Shown here piece by piece: positions 1 to 5,119 of a stretch of DNA of 6,941 nt (position 1 is the stretch's first letter; each line of letters opens with the position of its first letter). The position numbers and the translations under genes are program-made. The notes beneath the pieces are model-generated. The model did no database searches and had not been told where the DNA came from. It saw only the letters and a program-made list of their open reading frames with translations. The DNA is from Rubrobacteraceae bacterium (GTDB taxonomy: Bacteria; Actinomycetota; Rubrobacteria; Rubrobacterales; Rubrobacteraceae), in contig JARDZQ010000087.1 of NCBI GenBank assembly GCA_029240775.1, forward strand, positions 1 to 6,941, read 5' to 3'.

Positions 1-1
1 T

Positions 2-790
2 AGTACCGTATGGTGGGGCAGTGGCGGACGGAACGAAGGAGCAGGGTCGAGGAGTCGGTGGTATGAGCCGCCGCACTGCAGGCTTGGCATAGAGGGCATC
101 TCGGACGTCTACGACGCGGTTTTGTGGTTCTTACCTCTTCTGTACGTTGCGGTAGCTTCATCGCTGTTTGTGCGTCTGCGTCGTGCCATAGGAGTGGAGC
201 GCCAGCAGATCAAATGGTTTGCTTACGCTGTTGCGGCAACCATAAGCGGCATCATCCTTGCATACATGATCCCCGAATCGATTAATACGCCACTCTGGTT
301 TGAGCGAGCCGGGTTCGCGCTTAACATAGCCGTAACACCAGCCATCCCTATCTCTATGGGGATAGCCATCTTGCGCTACAGACTTTACGACATAGACATC
401 CTCATCAACCGCACCCTCGTCTACGGCTCTCTCACGGCGATGCTGGTGTTGGTGTACTTCGGGGGCGTGACACTGCTCCAAGGCGTGCTCCGTGGCTTGA
501 CCGGCCAAGAGTCTACCCTCGCAGTTGTGGCTTCCACCCTCTTGATAGCGGCTCTGTTCAATCCCCTGAGGCGGCGCATCCAGGGCTTCATAGACAGGCG
601 CTTCTACCGCAGCACGTACGACGCCAGAAAGACCCTGGAAACGTTCTCCGTCAAGCTGAGGGGCGAGACCGATCTGGAAGCCCTCGGCGACGATCTGGTC
701 GGGGTGGTGCAGGATACCATGCAACCCGCGCACGTCTCGGTCTGGCTGCGGCGCGTCTCGGCCTTGAAGCAAACCCAAGGGTCAGAGTAA
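2..790 (+). CDS. Multi-pass membrane protein with cytoplasmic C-terminal segment (5' partial)
   Basis: The frame is open from the left edge to the TAA at 788-790. There is no ATG or GTG in frame; the first start-like codon is the TTG at 122. Yet codons before it (about 86-121, LGIEGISDVYDAV) already resemble the family, so I treat the gene as continuing leftward. Counting from the codon at 122, hydrophobic helices lie at about residues 1-17, 32-50, 64-84, 99-122 and 132-147. Conserved-looking stretches are ERQQIKWFAYA (26-36), ILRYRLYDIDILINRTLVYG (83-102) and PLRRRIQGFIDRRFYRSTYDA (148-168). A soluble tail of about 55 residues follows, ending in QPAHVSVWLR plus a short extension. Such proteins are common in actinomycetes and Chloroflexi and resemble the membrane part of sensor kinases, but no kinase domain follows. 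Role unknown, perhaps membrane sensing. The first 85 bases read oddly (many Gly, Arg, Trp), so a 5' frameshift or truncation is possible. Confidence 0.72.
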   Translation, partial: STVWWGSGGRNEGAGSRSRWYEPPHCRLGIEGISDVYDAVLWFLPLLYVAVASSLFVRLRRAIGVERQQIKWFAYAVAATISGIILAYMIPESINTPLWFERAGFALNIAVTPAIPISMGIAILRYRLYDIDILINRTLVYGSLTAMLVLVYFGGVTLLQGVLRGLTGQESTLAVVASTLLIAALFNPLRRRIQGFIDRRFYRSTYDARKTLETFSVKLRGETDLEALGDDLVGVVQDTMQPAHVSVWLRRVSALKQTQGSE

Positions 791-826
791 TCCCACGACC
801 GAGGTGGCCGCGCGGCTCGAGAAGCG

Positions 827-850
827 GCGTGACGTGCATCGCCGTCACGC
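827..850. promoter_or_regulatory. Perfect 8-bp-arm inverted repeat before queG
   Basis: Arms GCGTGACG (827-834) and CGTCACGC (843-850) are perfectly complementary around the 8-base spacer TGCATCGC. The repeat lies between the stop of the upstream membrane gene (790) and queG. Its right arm covers the place where a -35 element would sit for the -10-like box at 866-871, as expected of a dimeric repressor operator. As RNA it would form a stable hairpin that could end the upstream transcript, but no run of T follows, so a classical intrinsic terminator is less likely. Confidence 0.45.
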
Positions 851-865
851 TCGTCTCGCGTCTGG

Positions 866-871
866 TTTAAT
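866..871 (+). promoter_or_regulatory. -10-like hexamer TTTAAT before queG
   Basis: TTTAAT matches the -10 consensus TATAAT at five of six positions in an otherwise GC-rich stretch. Transcription from it would start near 877-879, giving a leader of only about 4-6 bases before the ATG at 883, or none before the TTG at 877. No Shine-Dalgarno sequence precedes either start, which fits a nearly leaderless mRNA. No recognisable -35 hexamer is present. Confidence 0.4.
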
Positions 872-882
872 CGGCATTGGCC

Positions 883-2049
883 ATGAACGGACCTCGGATA
901 GATCCCGGCGAGGCAAAGCGTATCCTCGAGGAGCGGGCGCGCGCGGCAGGCTTCGACCTGGTCGGCGTGGCGCGCGCGGAGCCGCTCGAAGAGGGCGGCG
1001 AGCGCCTGCGGGTGTGGCAGGAGGCCGGAATGGCCGCCGACATGGGCTACATGCATCGGCCCGTCGAGCTCCTCTCGGACCCGAAGAAACTGCAGAAGAG
1101 CGCGAAGAGCGTGGTCTCTCTAGGCGTCTCGTACTATCCGGGGGAACATCCCGAGAATACGGAGGGTGGTGGCAGGATCGCGCGCTACGCGTGGGGCCGG
1201 GACTACCACGAGGTGATAAAGGGACGGTTGTTCAGGCTGCGAGAGGACCTCGAGGAGGTGCTGGGGGTCAGGATAAAAGCCCGAGGCTTCACCGACGCCG
1301 TGCCGCTCCTGGAGCGCTCGGCGGCCCAGCACGCGGGGCTCGGATTCTTCGGGCGGAACTCGTGCCTGATCAACGACCGGGTAGGCTCCTACTTCTTTAT
1401 CGCAGACCTGATCTTGGACCTGGAGCTCGAGCCCGACGAGCCGGGCATAGGCACCTGCGGCCGTTGTACCCGCTGCATGGATAAGTGCCCGACCGGCGCC
1501 ATAAAGGCCCCCGGCGTCGTGGACGCCCGCCTGTGCATCTCCTACCTCACGATAGAGAACAGGGCTGAGATCCCCAGAGATCTGCGGCCGCTCGTGAGCG
1601 ACTGGTCCTTCGGCTGCGACGTCTGCCAGGAGGTCTGCCCGTACAACAAGAGGAAAGCCACCCGGAGCCGCTGGCCGGAGTTCTCGGAGGGAGCCGGCGC
1701 GGGGCCGTACCTGGAGATAGAGGAGGTACTCGAGATACGGAGCGACGAGGAGTTCGAGCGCCGCTTCGCCGGGACACCGCTGACGCGCCCCGGTCGGGCC
1801 GGGCTGCTGCGCAACTGCTGCGTGGCCGCGGGCAATCTCGGGCTCGAGAAGGCGGTTCCGGCGCTCGTGCGGTGCCTGCTGGAAGACGAATCTCCCCTCG
1901 TACGCTCTCACGCGGCGTGGGCGCTCGGGGAGATCGGGGGTGCGGAGAGGGCACTGCGGGAGGCCGCCGGGGTGGAGTTGGATCCCTCCTGTCTCGAGGA
2001 GATAGAGCTGGCGCTCGCAGGTGGGACCACCGGCGCCCCGGTGGGTTAG
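883..2049 (+). CDS. queG: Epoxyqueuosine reductase QueG
   Basis: QueG performs the last step of queuosine synthesis, reducing epoxyqueuosine to queuosine in the wobble position of GUN-anticodon tRNAs, using cobalamin and two [4Fe-4S] clusters in the cytoplasm. Numbered from the alternative TTG start at 877 (the ATG at 883 is residue 3), the N-terminal DUF1730/cobalamin-binding region covers about 15-185. It contains FTDAVPLLERSAAQHAGLGF, with D140 matching the family's catalytic Asp. Ferredoxin-type motifs follow: CGRCTRCMDKCP (C194, C197, C200, C204), C220, and CDVCQEVCP (C247, C250, C254), eight cysteines in all. The C-terminus has a HEAT-like repeat at about 328-365 (VPALVRCLLEDESPLVRSHAAWALGEIG), as in full-length QueG. 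The length (388 residues from the ATG) is normal and all key residues are present. I prefer the ATG because nothing conserved precedes it. It is followed after 12 bases by the J-domain gene on the same strand. Confidence 0.93.
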   Translation: MNGPRIDPGEAKRILEERARAAGFDLVGVARAEPLEEGGERLRVWQEAGMAADMGYMHRPVELLSDPKKLQKSAKSVVSLGVSYYPGEHPENTEGGGRIARYAWGRDYHEVIKGRLFRLREDLEEVLGVRIKARGFTDAVPLLERSAAQHAGLGFFGRNSCLINDRVGSYFFIADLILDLELEPDEPGIGTCGRCTRCMDKCPTGAIKAPGVVDARLCISYLTIENRAEIPRDLRPLVSDWSFGCDVCQEVCPYNKRKATRSRWPEFSEGAGAGPYLEIEEVLEIRSDEEFERRFAGTPLTRPGRAGLLRNCCVAAGNLGLEKAVPALVRCLLEDESPLVRSHAAWALGEIGGAERALREAAGVELDPSCLEEIELALAGGTTGAPVG

Positions 2050-2052
2050 AAT
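2047..2052 (+). promoter_or_regulatory. -10-like hexamer TAGAAT overlapping the queG stop codon
   Basis: TAGAAT matches TATAAT at five of six positions, and its first three bases are the queG stop codon TAG. A transcript from it would begin near 2059, only about three bases before the ATG at 2062. The sequence AGGA (2053-2056) also lies five bases before the ATG and could serve as a Shine-Dalgarno site on a read-through mRNA from queG. It would be lost from an mRNA started at this box. No convincing -35 hexamer is visible. Confidence 0.35.
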
Positions 2053-2061
2053 AGGAAGACG

Positions 2062-2850
2062 ATGGCGGAGCAGGTCAATTACTACGAGGTGCTCGGCGTT
2101 CCCCGCGAAGCCTCTCAGGAGGAGATCCGGAACGCGTACCGCAGGCTGGCCAAGGACCGCCACCCGGACCGGATGGGCGGAAGCACGGAGGAGTTCTCGC
2201 TCCTGCAGGAGGCCCACGCCGTGCTCTCGGACCCGAACCGCCGCAGGACGCACGACGAGGCCCTCGACCTGGCCCACGCCGCCGACCAGCTCTCCGGCCT
2301 GGACTTCGGCTCCCTGGAGGACGAGCTGGCGGCACGCCGCCAGGAGCGCGAGTCGAGCGGCCCGCCTCTGGGCGAACGCCTGCGCGGTCGCTTCTCGAGG
2401 AAAGAGAAGCCGTCCAGGGGCCGGGAGGACGTGCGTCGCCGCGGGCGCTACGAGATACGCGACGCCCGCTGGTACGAGCCGCACCAGTTCGACCCCGAGC
2501 CCGTAAACTGGAGGACCGGCGCGATCAGCTTCGTCGGCGCCTTCGTCGCCTTTATCGCGGCCGGCCAGATCGGGCTCTGGGCCCTGGGAGCGGTGGACGC
2601 CGGTCCCCTAGCGTTCGTCCAACCGCTGGCTCCTTTCTTGCCCGCCCTGTATGGCCTCGTCGGGCTCGTCGCGGCCTACTTCGCCTATAGGGCCGCCGGG
2701 TATGCGGGGCTGGCCCTCGTCTTCGTAGCCGTACTAGTTGTCGGCGGCCAGGGCCAGCCGGAGGGCCTGCTGCAGTTCGGGACGGTGGGAATCATCCTCC
2801 TGCTCGTCGCGATCTGGCTGGGCAACAGGCGCGAGCGCGCCGCCCGCTGA
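2062..2850 (+). CDS. DnaJ-like J-domain protein with C-terminal membrane helices
   Basis: The 262-residue product starts with a J-domain (about residues 6-66: NYYEVLGVPREASQEEIRNAYRRLAKDRHPD...). The invariant HPD tripeptide at 34-36 stimulates the ATPase of DnaK/Hsp70 partners. A charged, probably disordered linker (about 85-148, rich in Arg, Glu and Ser) follows, then four predicted membrane helices at about 154-176, 188-209, 211-228 and 238-253, and a basic tail NRRERAAR. The zinc-finger and peptide-binding domains of true DnaJ are absent, so this is a class C J-protein. It probably brings DnaK to the inner face of the membrane, perhaps for membrane protein assembly; client unknown. The basic tail and J-domain should both be cytoplasmic, consistent with an even helix number. 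It sits 12 bases after queG and 3 bases before a peptidase gene, in the same reading frame as the latter. Confidence 0.87.
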   Translation: MAEQVNYYEVLGVPREASQEEIRNAYRRLAKDRHPDRMGGSTEEFSLLQEAHAVLSDPNRRRTHDEALDLAHAADQLSGLDFGSLEDELAARRQERESSGPPLGERLRGRFSRKEKPSRGREDVRRRGRYEIRDARWYEPHQFDPEPVNWRTGAISFVGAFVAFIAAGQIGLWALGAVDAGPLAFVQPLAPFLPALYGLVGLVAAYFAYRAAGYAGLALVFVAVLVVGGQGQPEGLLQFGTVGIILLLVAIWLGNRRERAAR

Positions 2851-2853
2851 TCC

Positions 2854-4578
2854 TTGCTCTCTGCATCCGAGGTTGAAGCGTTCATCACCCGGCTCGAGGG
2901 GCGCGTCGCGGCCGTCGAGAAGACCGTGCGGGAGGCCTGGTGGCGCCTCGCGACTACCGGCACCGAGGAGGCCCAGGCAGATCTCGTCGCAGCCGGCAAG
3001 GAGTACAACCGGCTCTTCGCAGCTAAAGATGAGTACGCGAAGGTCCGGGGCTACTACGAAGAGCGGGAGTCCCTGGAGAACGGGCTCCTGCGGCGGCAGG
3101 TCGAGGTGGTGTACCGGATCTTCGCGAGCCGGCACGGCGACCGGGAGACCCTGGACCTTATAGAGGAGCTCGAGGCCCGGGCCAACGCCATCTACGGCAA
3201 CTACCGGGGCGTCGTCGCGGGCAAGGAGGTCGGGGAGAACGAGATCCGGGAGATCCTGCGCTTCTCCGACGACGAGTCCCTGCGCCGCGAAGCCTGGGAG
3301 GCCTCGAAGACCGTCGGTCGCGCCGTCGAGGACACGGTGCGGGAGCTCGCGAGGTTGCGCAATCAGCTCGCCCGCGAGGCCGGCTACCCCGACCACTTCC
3401 ACCTGGCCCTGGATCTGCAGGAGATAGACGCCGGGGAGCTGGATGGGATCATGGCCGAGCTCGAGTCCGCCACCGAAGCGCCGTTCACAGAGTTCAAAGA
3501 GCGCCTCTACGAGAAGCTGAAAGTGAGGTTCGGCGTTGAGACCGTCATGCCCTGGCACCTGTCCGACCCCTTCTTTCAGAGCTGCAAACACGACCCGATT
3601 CCACTTCCGCGCCAAGCTTCGCGAGGGAGTGAGGGAGGTGCGTTTGGAACGGGTAATGGCGGGCTGATGTCGGACGCTGAGCGAGACGCCTTGCTGGCGT
3701 CCGTGGTCGACGTGGACCGCTTCTTCCAGGATAAGAACCTCGAGGAACTCACCCGCAAGACTTACGACAATTTGGGCCTTGAGGTGCGAGATGTTCTGGC
3801 GAGGAGCGATCTCTACGAGAGAGATGGCAAGAACCAGCACGGCTTCTGCCTCTCGGTTGGGAGGGAGTACCCCTACGACGTGCGGGTTCTGGTGAACGTC
3901 CGGCCTGACTCTTACTGGATGGACACTATGCTCCACGAGTTCGGCCACGCCGTCTACGACAAGCACATAAACCCGAAGCTGCCCTACTTCCTACGCACCG
4001 TGGCCCACACCTGCACGACAGAGGCCATGGCGCTCATGATGGGCTCACTTACGGACGATCCGGCCTGGCTCTCTGCCGTCGTCGGGGTCCCGGAGGCCGA
4101 GTTCGACGAGGTCCGCGAAAGTCTCCTTTGGAGCGAGCGGGCGGACAAGCTGGTCTTTATTCGCTGGGCACTGGTGATGTTCAACTTCGAGCGAGAGTTC
4201 TACGCCAACCCCGAGCGCGTGGACCTCAACTCTGTCTGGTGGGGCCTCGTCGAGAGGCTGCAGCTCGTAAACCGTCCGCCCGGCAGGGACGAGCCCGATT
4301 GGGCGGCCAAGATACATGTAGCAGTAGCTCCGGTCTACTACCACAACTACGTCCTGGGACAGCTTATTGCCGCCCAGCTAAGGCACCAACTCGAAGAGCG
4401 GGTGACCGGTGGCGAGTCGTTTTTTATGAGCGAGGTGGCCGGGCGCTACCTCCAGGAGGCCCTCTTCGGTCCTGGAGCCCGCAACAGGTGGGAGGACACG
4501 GTCCTGGGGGCCACCGGAGAACGGCTTAACCCAGGCTACTTCGTGAAATCACTCCGTCAGAGTGGGTCATCGCAGTAG
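2854..4578 (+). CDS. M2-family (ACE-like) zinc metallopeptidase with an in-frame insert
   Basis: The 574-residue product has the gluzincin zinc site HEFGH (H361, E362 catalytic, H365), with a probable third ligand E390 in CTTEAM 25 residues later, close to the spacing in angiotensin-converting enzyme. The N-terminal helix AWWRLATTGTEEA (28-40) resembles the M2 signature. LGLEVRDVLARSDLYERDGKNQHGFCLSV precedes the zinc motif, and H488 with Y495/Y499 in a KIHVAVAPVYYHNYVLG stretch matches the substrate-binding His/Tyr region of M2 and M3 enzymes. No signal peptide is seen, so it is probably a cytoplasmic oligopeptidase or carboxypeptidase. The start is TTG at 2854, three bases after the J-domain stop, with no Shine-Dalgarno sequence, so translation is likely coupled; no better start exists before the conserved helix. 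Residues about 243-283 look like an insertion. M3-family relatives are the alternative assignment. Confidence 0.85.
   Translation: MLSASEVEAFITRLEGRVAAVEKTVREAWWRLATTGTEEAQADLVAAGKEYNRLFAAKDEYAKVRGYYEERESLENGLLRRQVEVVYRIFASRHGDRETLDLIEELEARANAIYGNYRGVVAGKEVGENEIREILRFSDDESLRREAWEASKTVGRAVEDTVRELARLRNQLAREAGYPDHFHLALDLQEIDAGELDGIMAELESATEAPFTEFKERLYEKLKVRFGVETVMPWHLSDPFFQSCKHDPIPLPRQASRGSEGGAFGTGNGGLMSDAERDALLASVVDVDRFFQDKNLEELTRKTYDNLGLEVRDVLARSDLYERDGKNQHGFCLSVGREYPYDVRVLVNVRPDSYWMDTMLHEFGHAVYDKHINPKLPYFLRTVAHTCTTEAMALMMGSLTDDPAWLSAVVGVPEAEFDEVRESLLWSERADKLVFIRWALVMFNFEREFYANPERVDLNSVWWGLVERLQLVNRPPGRDEPDWAAKIHVAVAPVYYHNYVLGQLIAAQLRHQLEERVTGGESFFMSEVAGRYLQEALFGPGARNRWEDTVLGATGERLNPGYFVKSLRQSGSSQ
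3580..3702. repeat. Putative in-frame palindromic insert within the peptidase gene
   Basis: This stretch encodes about 41 residues (243-283) rich in Gly, Ser, Pro and Arg between MPWHLSDPFFQ and VVDVDRFFQ, which I would expect to lie close together in relatives. Sixteen of its 41 codons end in A or T, more than in the flanks. It contains two hairpins. One has arms CACTTCC-GCG (3602-3611) and CGC-GA-GGGAGTG (3620-3631). The other, at 3671-3703, pairs CGGACGC and AGCGAG with CTTGCT and GCGTCCG. This resembles a REP- or MITE-like element carried as an extra protein loop. The edges are approximate and no target duplication is evident. Confidence 0.4.
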
Positions 4579-4870
4579 TCGATTAGGAAGCATCTCCGCT
4601 TCTGCTGTCCTCGGTCCGGGCCGATTCAGCGTGAACGAGTGAATTGCGTCATGGAAGGCGCCACGCGCAAGTTGCCCATCGTCGAATCAGATTCTACATG
4701 GCCACAATCGCGATGTACGGTATGTGCTTGATAACCCCTAAAGGACAAGAAAACAAAGGAAAGGGTAACGCCTACAAGAGCACCGAGACGGTGAAGTCTA
4801 CCGAATATACCAGTCTTACCGGACCGCAAGAAGCGGTGGCGGGCGCCCTTGGGAGACAGATCTAAGGCGT

Positions 4871-4886
4871 GAGACCAATGGGTCTC
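4871..4886. other. Hairpin GAGACC-AATG-GGTCTC
   Basis: A perfect 6-bp stem with a four-base loop lies in the gap between the peptidase and SAM enzyme genes. An outer GCG/CGC pairing is possible across an uneven internal loop. It could contribute to transcript ending after the peptidase unit, but it is almost 300 bases past the stop and no T-run follows, so its role is open. Confidence 0.25.
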
Positions 4887-5055
4887 CTCCGCTAATCCTG
4901 CGCCACCGAATGCCTACTCCTTCGTGAAGCATGAGAAGAGCAGTGCTATTAGTGCGGCACGTCACAGAGCACGGGAGCTTCGCCCTTCAATGCAAAGCAT
5001 CGCCTTCATCATCCTTCACGAGTACAAAACGTTCTGAGTACCATAGGCGCGTTCT

Positions 5056-5088
5056 TCGGCAGCCGGGTGCCTCCGAGACTCGGCAGCC
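5056..5088. promoter_or_regulatory. 9-bp direct repeat TCGGCAGCC and overlapping hairpin upstream of the SAM enzyme
   Basis: TCGGCAGCC occurs at 5056-5064 and again at 5080-5088, with 24 bases between starts. The second copy covers the expected -35 position for the -10 box at 5108-5113. The segment between also forms a 7-bp stem, GCCGGGT (5062-5068) with ACTCGGC (5078-5084), including one G-T pair. Paired direct repeats at a -35 suggest a regulator binding site, though chance in GC-rich DNA is possible. Confidence 0.35.
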
Positions 5089-5107
5089 CATGTTCGAGAG
5101 GGTAGCT

Positions 5108-5113
5108 TATACT
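5108..5113 (+). promoter_or_regulatory. -10 box TATACT positioned for a leaderless start
   Basis: TATACT matches TATAAT at five of six positions and stands out in GC-rich surroundings. With the last base at -7, transcription would begin at 5120, the A of the ATG that also marks the family's usual N-terminus. The only purine-rich stretch (GAGAGGG, 5096-5102) is 17 bases from the ATG, too far for a Shine-Dalgarno site. Both facts favour a leaderless mRNA and decide the start codon. No clear -35 hexamer is seen. Confidence 0.5.
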
Positions 5114-5119
5114 GTTCGT

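Larger units (their letters stand above)
4579..5107. other. Long intergenic region without a convincing gene
   Basis: Base composition is visibly less GC-rich than the neighbouring genes, with A-rich patches such as 4739-4766. An open stretch 4698-4865 (ATG, 55 codons) has no Shine-Dalgarno site, no recognisable domain and atypical codon use, so I do not call it a gene. The frame of the downstream SAM enzyme stays open back to an ATG at 4931, but that extension resembles nothing in the family. Small hairpins occur at 4823-4837 (ACCGC/GCGGT), 4871-4886 and 5062-5084, and a 9-bp direct repeat lies near the right end. I see no tRNA, riboswitch or transposase remnant that I can support. Confidence 0.6.

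Noticed and set aside
1120..2484. Long minus-strand open frame antisense to queG and the J-domain gene
   Set aside because: It is the mirror of strongly GC3-biased genes; its sequence is Arg/Leu/Gly/Ala-rich with no domain, while the + strand has clear motifs.
2734..3966. 410-codon minus-strand open frame antisense to the peptidase gene
   Set aside because: Same cause; the + strand encodes an intact zinc peptidase through the whole stretch.
4698..4865. Small 55-codon gene on the + strand
   Set aside because: No ribosome site, no recognisable domain and codon use unlike the neighbours; kept only as a possibility in the intergenic entry.
5050..5105. tRNA gene suggested by a stem and a GTTCGAG sequence
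   Set aside because: No acceptor stem, anticodon arm or GGTTCRANYCC T-loop could be assembled around it.
4931..5119. N-terminal extension of the SAM hydroxide adenosyltransferase
   Set aside because: The 63 residues do not look like the family or like a signal peptide, the ATG at 4931 lacks a ribosome site, and the promoter box at 5108-5113 would lie inside it.
4860..5119. SAM-responsive riboswitch before the SAM-cleaving enzyme
   Set aside because: I could not assemble a known SAM riboswitch core, and the promoter evidence suggests a leaderless transcript with no room for one.
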